Shown: in pieces, positions 1-4,708 of the stretch
Position numbering within the stretch: the first letter of the stretch is position 1
Layout: every line of letters begins with the position of its first letter
Assembly: GCA_946478965.1 (NCBI GenBank)
Contig: CAMLDQ010000084.1
Coordinates: forward strand, 1 to 8,364
Direction of reading: 5' to 3'
Length of the DNA: 8,364 bases
Origin: an uncultured Methylobacillus sp.
Lineage (GTDB): Bacteria; Pseudomonadota; Gammaproteobacteria; Burkholderiales; Methylophilaceae
Notes under the pieces: model-generated
Told to the model about the DNA's origin: nothing
Databases searched by the model: none
The model's input: the letters and a program-made list of their open reading frames with translations, nothing else
Program-made: the position numbers and the translations under genes

Positions 1-445
1 CATCGGCGTGGCCGTGGTAGCAGCCTTCGAACTTGACGATCTTGCTGCGTCCGGTGAAGCCGCGCGCCAGACGGATGGCGCTCATCGTCGCTTCGGTGCC
101 GGAACTCACCAGGCGCACCTGCTCCATGCTGGGCACCAGCTTGATCAGCAGTTCCGCCATTTCCAGTTCGCGTGCGGTTGGCGCGCCGAACGAGAGGCTG
201 TTTTCCGCGGCCTTCTGCACCGCCTCGATTACGGCGGGGTGGGCGTGGCCAAGAATCATTGGGCCCCAGGAGCCGACGTAATCGACGTAATTCTTGTCGT
301 CTTCATCCCATACATAGGCGCCCTTGCCGCGCTTGAGGAACACGGGCGTGCCGCCTACCGAGCGGAATGCGCGCACCGGCGAATTCACCCCGCCGGGAAT
401 GAGTTTCTGCGATTGTTCGAATAACTGCTGGTTGCGAGAAGTCAT
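1..445 (-). CDS. hemL: Glutamate-1-semialdehyde 2,1-aminomutase, N-terminal 148 residues (cut by window edge)
   Basis: HemL is a PLP-dependent cytoplasmic enzyme that converts glutamate-1-semialdehyde to 5-aminolevulinate, the last step of the C5 route to tetrapyrroles. Read from 445 leftward, the protein begins [19 protein letters not shown], followed by the family's NSPVRAF segment (residues 21-27), a [13 protein letters not shown] segment (58-70), the PLP-phosphate loop SSGTEA (114-119) and GCYHGHAD (141-148), where the window ends. The family is normally about 425-430 residues, so roughly the first third is present; the catalytic lysine lies in the missing part. The start ATG is 4 bases after the thiE stop, so it should be co-transcribed with thiD and thiE and probably translated by ribosomes coming off thiE. 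No ribosome binding site independent of thiE is needed or obvious. Identification is confident from the motif order alone. Confidence 0.96.
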   Translation of the reverse strand, partial: MTSRNQQLFEQSQKLIPGGVNSPVRAFRSVGGTPVFLKRGKGAYVWDEDDKNYVDYVGSWGPMILGHAHPAVIEAVQKAAENSLSFGAPTARELEMAELLIKLVPSMEQVRLVSSGTEATMSAIRLARGFTGRSKIVKFEGCYHGHAD

Positions 446-449
446 GGTG

Positions 450-1070
450 TCAGTCTTGAGAAAAAAGGGTGGAAAACGAACGCGCGGCCGCCGTGATGTC
501 CGGTGCCGACCACAGCGCGCCGATTACGGCAATACTGTCTGCGCCGGCGCTGATTGCCAAAGGCGCATTTTCGGCGGTGATCCCGCCGATGGCAACCTTT
601 GGCAGCCCCAGCGAGCCGGCCTCGGCGAAAAGGCTCAGAGGCGCATGTACGGCGGCAGGTTTGGTGTCCGAATCGAAGCAGGCGCCGAAGGCAATATAGT
701 CGGCGCCTTGTGCCTTGGCCTGTTCGGCCAAGGCGATGCGGTCATAGCAGGAAGCGCCGATAAGCTTGCGCGCGCCCAGCAGGCGGCGGGCGGCGGCAAT
801 GTCGCCATCCAAGCCGCCCATATGTACGCCGTCCGCATCCAGTTCGACGCAAAGCAGCACATGGTCGTTGATGATGAACGGCACGCCGTATTCCTCGCAT
901 AGCCACATCAATTCCGTCGCTTGCTCGCGTTTCAGCGCGTAGGACGCCGTCTTGTGGCGGTATTGCAGCAGGGAAACGCCCCCTTTCAGGGCCGCCTCGA
1001 CCTGGTTTACGAGTAGTGCCGTGTCGTCGATGTCGGGCGTGACTGCATACAGCCCTTTAATCCTGATCAT
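450..1070 (-). CDS. thiE: Thiamine-phosphate synthase
   Basis: ThiE joins HMP-pyrophosphate and thiazole phosphate to give thiamine monophosphate in the cytoplasm. The 206-residue protein is of normal length for this TIM-barrel family. Visible family motifs in order are QYRHK (36-40, pyrophosphate binding), IINDH (66-70, with the Asn-Asp pair that binds pyrophosphate and Mg), GVHMG (81-85, usually GVHLG), GASCYD (105-110), [16 protein letters not shown] (122-137, the GADYIGFGPxFxTxTK loop of the family) and VAIGGI (159-164). Its ATG lies 14 bases inside the end of thiD, preceded by a purine-rich GGGAAGAAGAGG that also encodes the acidic tail of ThiD; this suggests translational coupling. It is followed after 4 bases by hemL. 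Nothing is truncated or unusual apart from the substitution of Met for Leu in the GVHLG motif. Confidence 0.96.
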   Translation of the reverse strand: MIRIKGLYAVTPDIDDTALLVNQVEAALKGGVSLLQYRHKTASYALKREQATELMWLCEEYGVPFIINDHVLLCVELDADGVHMGGLDGDIAAARRLLGARKLIGASCYDRIALAEQAKAQGADYIAFGACFDSDTKPAAVHAPLSLFAEAGSLGLPKVAIGGITAENAPLAISAGADSIAVIGALWSAPDITAAARSFSTLFSQD

Positions 1071-1887
1071 CCTCTTCTTCCCGTGCCCAGAACAGGCGAT
1101 CCGGCACGTATTGGCCCATGCCCGGCCGGAAGGCTGCCTGCAGTGTTTGCCAAGTGTATTCCTGCGCTTCGGCCACGGCTTCTTCCATGGTCAGGCCGTG
1201 CGCCAGGCAGGCTGCGATAGCCGAGGTCAGCGTGCAGCCGGAGCCATGGTAGTTGCCGGGCAGGCGCTCCCAGGTGTAGCTGCGGATCAGGCCTTTTTCC
1301 GAGTACAGCGTGTTCACGACTTCGCTGGTGCGCTCGTGTGTTCCGGTAATGAGCACGTATTCGCATCCCGTGGCCAGCAGTTGGCGCGCGCAGTCATCGA
1401 GCGACTCGCCTTCCCCCTCTTCGCTGTCATCGCCGAATGCCAGGCGGCGCGCCTCCAGGCTGTTGGGCGTGAGCAGCGAAGCTTGCGGGAACAGCAGGTC
1501 GATCATCGCGTCCTGAATCTCGTCGCCGGCCAGTTCGTCGCCGCGGCCGGATGCCAGCACCGGATCGATCAACAGCGGCACATCGGGATAATCGGCAACG
1601 ATTTCCGCAATCACGGCCACATTCTCCACGCTGCCCAGCATGCCGAGCTTGAACGCCGCGACTTCCATGTCTTCGAGGATGGTGCGCGCCTGTTCGTTGA
1701 CCCAGTCCGCATCCAGCGCCATGAAGCTCTCCACGCCCAGCGTGTCCTGCACGGTAATGCCGGTAACGACGGAGAGCGGGTGGCATCCGATGCTGGAAAG
1801 CGTGAGCAGATCGGCTTGCAGGCCTGCGCCCCCGCTGGGGTCGGTGGCGGCAAACGTGAGTACGAGCGGTGGGACGGGCTTGGTCAT
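1057..1887 (-). CDS. thiD: Hydroxymethylpyrimidine/phosphomethylpyrimidine kinase
   Basis: ThiD phosphorylates HMP and then HMP-phosphate, supplying the pyrimidine half of thiamine to ThiE. The 276-residue protein has the ribokinase-fold signature DPSGGAGLQADL (16-27), a Gln at position 47 that aligns with Gln44 of enterobacterial ThiD, TPNSLEARRL (140-149), ITGTHE (180-185) and the anion-hole motif GSGCTLTSA (215-223) with Cys218 in the catalytic-loop position. An acidic stretch at 153-164 and an acidic tail EEEDDQD distinguish it from the shorter 266-residue enterobacterial protein. The frame stays open upstream to 2067, but the extension has no family similarity and runs into the tRNA-His promoter, so the ATG at 1887 is chosen. 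No clear Shine-Dalgarno precedes it. A TAAAAT (1943-1948, minus strand) could be its -10 element, but no good -35 goes with it. I see no TPP riboswitch core upstream. Confidence 0.95.
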   Translation of the reverse strand: MTKPVPPLVLTFAATDPSGGAGLQADLLTLSSIGCHPLSVVTGITVQDTLGVESFMALDADWVNEQARTILEDMEVAAFKLGMLGSVENVAVIAEIVADYPDVPLLIDPVLASGRGDELAGDEIQDAMIDLLFPQASLLTPNSLEARRLAFGDDSEEGEGESLDDCARQLLATGCEYVLITGTHERTSEVVNTLYSEKGLIRSYTWERLPGNYHGSGCTLTSAIAACLAHGLTMEEAVAEAQEYTWQTLQAAFRPGMGQYVPDRLFWAREEEDDQD

Positions 1888-2012
1888 CGCGGTGGGTTCT
1901 GTTCGCGCGGGTATCCGTCGCGAAAAGTGAAATGAAAACGCTATTTTAACGTAAGGAGCAGCGCCGACATACGAAAACCTGTGGCTATCGGGAAAAGCCG
2001 GGTTCGACGTGC

Positions 2013-2041
2013 TTGGACAGTCGGCAAAGCTCGGGTATAAT
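2013..2041 (+). promoter_or_regulatory. Sigma-70 promoter of tRNA-His
   Basis: TTGGAC (2013-2018) and a perfect TATAAT (2036-2041) are separated by 17 bases, the ideal spacing. The bases after the -10 box are CGCCTCCC, a GC-rich discriminator of the kind associated with stringent control of stable-RNA promoters. Transcription should start near 2048, leaving a leader of about 48 bases before the tRNA. The promoter points away from thiD, so the two units diverge from this region. Confidence 0.85.
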
Positions 2042-2095
2042 CGCCTCCCTCTTCGTAATGGCGGCATCCGATATTTGGTATGCGCGCTTCACGAT

Positions 2096-2172
2096 GGTGG
2101 CTGTAGCTCAGTTGGTAGAGTCCCGGATTGTGATTCCGGTTGTCGTGGGTTCGAGTCCCATCAGCCACCCCA
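2096..2172 (+). tRNA. tRNA-His (anticodon GTG)
   Basis: The 77-base gene folds as a complete cloverleaf. It has the acceptor stem GTGGCTG / CAGCCAC, a D arm GCTC-AGTTGGTA-GAGT closed by one G-T wobble, the anticodon stem CCGGA / TCCGG around loop TTGTGAT (anticodon GTG), a variable loop TTGTC, and a T arm GTGGG-TTCGAGT-CCCAT. It carries the histidine-specific extra G at position -1 (2096) opposite C73 (2169), the main identity element for histidyl-tRNA synthetase. The CCA end is encoded (2170-2172). The sequence is close to what I recall of the enterobacterial tRNA-His. Confidence 0.97.
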
Positions 2173-2211
2173 CCCTTCCCAGCCAGATGCTATCTCAAAT
2201 CCAGCGCCATG

Positions 2212-2232
2212 ACGCGCGGCGTCCGCGTGTTT
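2212..2232 (+). terminator. Possible intrinsic terminator of tRNA-His
   Basis: An 8-base-pair GC-rich stem (ACGCGCGG paired with CCGCGTGT, one G-U pair) closes a 3-base loop and is followed by TT and then AATG. It lies 40 bases after the tRNA. The stem is strong but the T tract is short, so this may be a weak terminator. The rest of the interval up to 2342 contains a direct repeat TGTTAGCG (2271-2278 and 2284-2291) and nothing else I can interpret. I found no convincing terminator for the regulator gene converging from the right. Confidence 0.4.
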
Positions 2233-2342
2233 AATGCGTGCAGCACTCGCCGGCTAGCGTATGGCTTGGCTGTTAGCGGCGCTTGTTAGCGATAATTTAT
2301 TAGGTCAGTTTCCCGCATTCTGCCGCTGCACCCTGGCATAAG

Positions 2343-2972
2343 TTATTCGCTCTCGTTCAGGCCCTCGATGCTTGAATAATGGATGATCGCCAGGAAGCGG
2401 ATCGGCATCTTGATCAATCTTTCCGGCCGATGCGGGAGTTCGCCACGAAACGTGAGCGAATCTCCCGGCTCCAGGACAAAGGATTCGGCACCGACCTTGT
2501 ACTCCACCGCGCCCTCCAGCATGTAGATGAACTCGGTGCCGGGGTGTTCGAACGGCGGGAACTCCTCGCTTTGTTCTTCCAAAGAAACCAGAAATGGTTC
2601 GAATACTTTCTGCGGTCCTTGATCGTATGCCAGCAGCTGATACGTATGCCCGCGCCGGGTGCCGCGCCGCACCACTTCCATCCCTTGACCGCTTTTGACG
2701 AATTGGGCGCCCCCGCTTGGGGCGTTGTAGTCCCGGAACAGTCGGGCGAGCGTCACCCCCAAAGAGTTTGCCAGTTGCTCCAATGATTCCAGGCTGCTGG
2801 AGGCCAGACCGTTCTCGATCTTGCTCAGCATCCCTCGGCTAATGCCGGCACGTTGCGCCACTTCAGCGATGGTCAGGCCGTGTTCCAGACGTAGCTGGCG
2901 AATGGTGTGGCCGAGGTGGGTGTCGAGCGTATTGCTCGCAACGGGGGCAGGAAGGGGTGACAGTGCTGTCAT
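2343..2972 (-). CDS. XRE-family transcription regulator with C-terminal cupin domain
   Basis: This 209-residue protein has an N-terminal Cro/C1-type helix-turn-helix (about 20-80) with the typical core LTIAEVAQRAGISRGMLSKI, and a C-terminal cupin sensor domain (about 125-198). The cupin shows a motif 1 with FEHPGTEFIYMLEG (His143, Glu147, Gly154) and a motif 2 with LEPGDSLTF followed by His181, so a metal or small-molecule site is plausible. The architecture is that of PuuR-like regulators, which usually repress or activate a neighbouring amine or amino-acid catabolic gene set and respond to the substrate or an intermediate. It is divergent from the mgd operon and shares a 217-base control region with it, which makes local control of that operon and autoregulation likely (inference). 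The ATG at 2972 is preceded by AAGGA (2984-2988). The ligand cannot be read from sequence; N-methylglutamate, gamma-glutamylmethylamide or methylamine are the obvious candidates. Confidence 0.9.
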   Translation of the reverse strand: MTALSPLPAPVASNTLDTHLGHTIRQLRLEHGLTIAEVAQRAGISRGMLSKIENGLASSSLESLEQLANSLGVTLARLFRDYNAPSGGAQFVKSGQGMEVVRRGTRRGHTYQLLAYDQGPQKVFEPFLVSLEEQSEEFPPFEHPGTEFIYMLEGAVEYKVGAESFVLEPGDSLTFRGELPHRPERLIKMPIRFLAIIHYSSIEGLNESE

Positions 2973-3003
2973 GGGATGCTGGTTCCTTTTTCGTAACGTA
3001 CTA

Positions 3004-3009
3004 ATTTTA
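3004..3009 (-). promoter_or_regulatory. Possible -10 element of the regulator gene
   Basis: On the minus strand the sequence reads TAAAAT about 30 bases upstream of the regulator ATG. The best -35 at normal spacing is poor (around 3026-3032, CGCATC-like), so the promoter would be weak or activator-dependent. It directly abuts the CCTAAAAATTTTGG palindrome at 3010-3023, which would suit autoregulation. Confidence 0.3.
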
Positions 3010-3023
3010 CCTAAAAATTTTGG
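3010..3023. promoter_or_regulatory. Candidate operator next to the regulator promoter
   Basis: The sequence CCTAAAAATTTTGG is an imperfect palindrome with CC/GG ends and an A/T core. It resembles the CCAAAATTGG at 3080-3089 in having C-rich left and G-rich right ends around an A/T centre. Being next to the likely -10 of the regulator, it could be its own operator. The core is AT-rich in an AT-rich region, so chance is a real alternative. Confidence 0.3.
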
Positions 3024-3072
3024 CGGGATGCGAAAAAAGTTTCATTTAAAGAAAAATTGTTGCATAAATGTG

Positions 3073-3100
3073 TTGACACCCAAAATTGGATATGGATAAA
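3073..3100 (+). promoter_or_regulatory. Sigma-70 promoter of the mgd operon
   Basis: A perfect -35 box TTGACA (3073-3078) is followed after 16 bases by GATAAA (3095-3100), which matches four of six positions of TATAAT. Transcription would start near 3107 and leave an untranslated leader of about 83 bases before the mgdA start. This leader contains a short upstream reading frame. The combination of a consensus -35 with an imperfect -10 is compatible with either repression or activation. Confidence 0.6.
3080..3089. promoter_or_regulatory. Candidate operator within the mgd promoter spacer
   Basis: CCAAAATTGG has the inverted arms CCAA and TTGG around a 2-base centre and lies between the -35 and -10 boxes of the mgd promoter, where a bound protein would block RNA polymerase. 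Related half sites follow at 3107-3111 (CCAAT) and 3136-3140 (ATTGG), which form a second, widely spaced inverted pair. Which protein binds, if any, is unknown; the divergent XRE-cupin regulator is the natural candidate. Confidence 0.3.
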
Positions 3101-3163
3101 TAGCACCCAATGTTTCATGTCATTAAAAAATGTTAATTGGTTGGTTATCTAGCTGAGGCATTT

Positions 3164-3199
3164 ATGAATACGATAAATAGGGGTTGTCCATGCCATTAA
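3164..3199 (+). CDS. Possible 11-codon upstream reading frame overlapping the mgdA start
   Basis: An ATG at 3164 is preceded at good distance by GAGG (3155-3158) and opens a frame encoding MNTINRGCPCH that stops at 3197-3199, ten bases inside mgdA in another frame. It would be translated from the mgd leader. Such an arrangement could couple or attenuate mgdA translation, since ribosomes finishing it end next to the mgdA start. It is not a recognised leader peptide, it has no run of regulatory codons, and it could be chance. Confidence 0.3.
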   Translation: MNTINRGCPCH

Positions 3200-4431
3200 G
3201 GTTGCTCAAGTACGCGCTTAACCGGGAACACCCGGGACAACGCTTTTTCCGGGCGCTTGAGACGCCGCGCAAGAGCTATGACGTGGTGATTATCGGCGGC
3301 GGCGGGCATGGACTTGCCGCGGCCTACTATCTTGCCAAAGACCACGGCATTACCAACGTCGCCGTGCTCGAGCGCGGCTATATCGGTGGCGGCAACACGG
3401 GCCGCAACACCACCATCGTACGTTCCAATTACCTGACTCCTGAAGGCGTGAATTTCTACAACGCCAGCGTGAAGCTGTTCGAGGATTTGTCCCAGGATCT
3501 CGATCTCAATCTCTTTTACTCCACGCGCGGGCATTTCACGCTGGCGCATACGGAGTCCGCGATGCGAACTATGCGCTGGCGCGCCGAAGTCAACAAGCAT
3601 GTCGGCGTGGAAAGCTATGTGGTAGGCCCTGATGAAATTTCCAAGGCGTGCCCGCAGCTCGATATCAGCTGCAGTGGGAAGGCCCCGATTCTTGGGGCGC
3701 TTTACCATGCGCCCGGATCGGTCGCACGCCACGATGCCGTCGCCTGGGGCTATGCCCGCGGTGCGGATGAGCGCGGCGTCGAGATTTTCCAGAATACCGA
3801 AGTCACCGGCATCGACGTGCAGGGCGGCAAGGTCAAGGGTGTGCAGACCAACCGCGGTTACATCGCCACGAACAAGGTGCTGTCGGCCGTGGCCGGGTTC
3901 ACCCCGCGCGTGACCAAGATGGTGGACGTGGAGACACCGATCGTCATCCAGCCACTGCAGGCCTGCGTGAGCGAACCGATGAAGCCCTGGCTCGATACCA
4001 TTCTCGTCTCAGGCAGCCTGCATGTGTATGTCAGTCAGTCCTCCCGGGGCGAATTGGTGATGGGTTCCTCGCTCGACCCCTACGAAGTGCACTCGACGCG
4101 ATCTTCACTGGATTTCGTCGAGGGGCTGACCTCGCACATGCTGGACATGTTCCCCTTCCTTTCCAACATCAAGGTCGTGCGGCAATGGGCCGGGATGGCG
4201 GACATTACGCCGGACTTCGCGCCCATCATGGGCAAGACCCCGGTCGACGGCTTCTATCTCGATGCCGGATGGGGCACCTGGGGGTTCAAGGCTACGCCTA
4301 TTAGCGGCAAGACCATGGCCGAGACGGTGGCGAAGGACAAGGCGCCGGATCTGATCCGATCGTTCCGCCTGTCGCGCTTCGAGGAATACGAACTGACCGG
4401 CGAAAAAGGTGCCGCGTCGGTGGGGCATTGA
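3190..4431 (+). CDS. mgdA: N-methylglutamate dehydrogenase, FAD/FMN subunit (sarcosine oxidase beta-like)
   Basis: This is the SoxB-type DAO-family flavoprotein that oxidises the N-methyl amino acid. The 413 residues are normal for the family. An N-terminal dinucleotide-binding fold starts YDVVIIGGGGHGLAAAYYL (GxGxxG at 36-41) and ends in Glu61 (VLER). The motif SVARHDAVAWGYARGAD carries His181, the position where heterotetrameric sarcosine oxidases attach FMN covalently. The C-terminal half has RQWAGMADITPDFAPIMG and GWGTWGFKATP, the flavin-contacting end of the family; sarcosine oxidases usually read GTGGFKATP here. The ATG at 3190 is chosen because AGGGG (3179-3183) lies 6 bases before it; an in-frame TTG at 3184 is too close. 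It heads a tight operon. The assignment to N-methylglutamate rather than sarcosine comes from the neighbours and is an inference; soxB is the alternative name. Confidence 0.8.
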   Translation: MPLRLLKYALNREHPGQRFFRALETPRKSYDVVIIGGGGHGLAAAYYLAKDHGITNVAVLERGYIGGGNTGRNTTIVRSNYLTPEGVNFYNASVKLFEDLSQDLDLNLFYSTRGHFTLAHTESAMRTMRWRAEVNKHVGVESYVVGPDEISKACPQLDISCSGKAPILGALYHAPGSVARHDAVAWGYARGADERGVEIFQNTEVTGIDVQGGKVKGVQTNRGYIATNKVLSAVAGFTPRVTKMVDVETPIVIQPLQACVSEPMKPWLDTILVSGSLHVYVSQSSRGELVMGSSLDPYEVHSTRSSLDFVEGLTSHMLDMFPFLSNIKVVRQWAGMADITPDFAPIMGKTPVDGFYLDAGWGTWGFKATPISGKTMAETVAKDKAPDLIRSFRLSRFEEYELTGEKGAASVGH

Positions 4432-4444
4432 GGGAGAGCGACGA

Positions 4445-4708
4445 ATGAAGTTATTGAATTGCCCTATCAACGGTGTGCGGCCTTTAAGCGAATTTGTCTT
4501 TGGCGGCGAAGTGCGCGAGATGCCGGATCCCAATACCTGCAGCGACAAGGAATGGGCTGCGTACGTGCATTATCGCAATGGCGCACCTGGCATGAAAAAA
4601 GAATGGTGGTACCACGGCCCGAGCGGAACCTGGTTTATCGCCGAGAGAAACACGATGACCGATGAGGTGGCACGTACCTATCTCTACGGCCAGGAGGACA
4701 AGCAATGA
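4445..4708 (+). CDS. mgdB: N-methylglutamate dehydrogenase small subunit (sarcosine oxidase delta-like)
   Basis: An 87-residue SoxD-family protein, the smallest subunit of the complex. Family features are the N-terminal CPINGVRPLSEFVFGGEV segment (6-23), a conserved EWAAYVHYRN region (36-45), and EWWYHGPSGTWFIAERNT (53-70). Sarcosine oxidase delta subunits bind a structural zinc, from memory through Cys6, Cys9 and a His/Cys pair around residues 59-63. Here Cys6 and His57 remain but the second Cys of the CPxC motif is Asn9, and the Gly-Cys after the histidine is Gly-Thr (61-62), so the zinc site looks lost. From memory, delta-like subunits of methylamine gene clusters share CPxNG. The ATG at 4445 follows GGGAG (4432-4436) 13 bases after mgdA; an in-frame ATG at 4409 inside mgdA has no such site. 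The stop overlaps the mgdC start. Confidence 0.82.
   Translation: MKLLNCPINGVRPLSEFVFGGEVREMPDPNTCSDKEWAAYVHYRNGAPGMKKEWWYHGPSGTWFIAERNTMTDEVARTYLYGQEDKQ

Noticed and set aside
324..902. 192-codon plus-strand frame opposite hemL/thiE
   Set aside because: Antisense of hemL and thiE with no domain signal and no ribosome binding site worth noting.
952..1935. 327-codon plus-strand frame opposite thiE/thiD
   Set aside because: Antisense of two confidently identified enzymes, no family motifs, unusual His/Arg/Gln composition.
1888..2067. 60-residue N-terminal extension of ThiD
   Set aside because: No family member needs it, it has no similarity to ribokinase-fold proteins, and its coding stretch overlaps the tRNA-His promoter.
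1888..2095. TPP riboswitch upstream of thiD
   Set aside because: I looked for the conserved CTGAGA and GATCTGGATAATACC-like core on the minus strand and did not see them.
2271..2291. TGTTAGCG direct repeat after tRNA-His as an integration attachment site
   Set aside because: It is an 8-base repeat 13 bases apart, does not repeat the tRNA 3' end, and no integrase or mobile gene is nearby.
3184..3189. TTG start two codons upstream of the mgdA ATG
   Set aside because: The AGGGG site ends directly at this TTG, leaving no spacing, while it is well spaced from the ATG at 3190.
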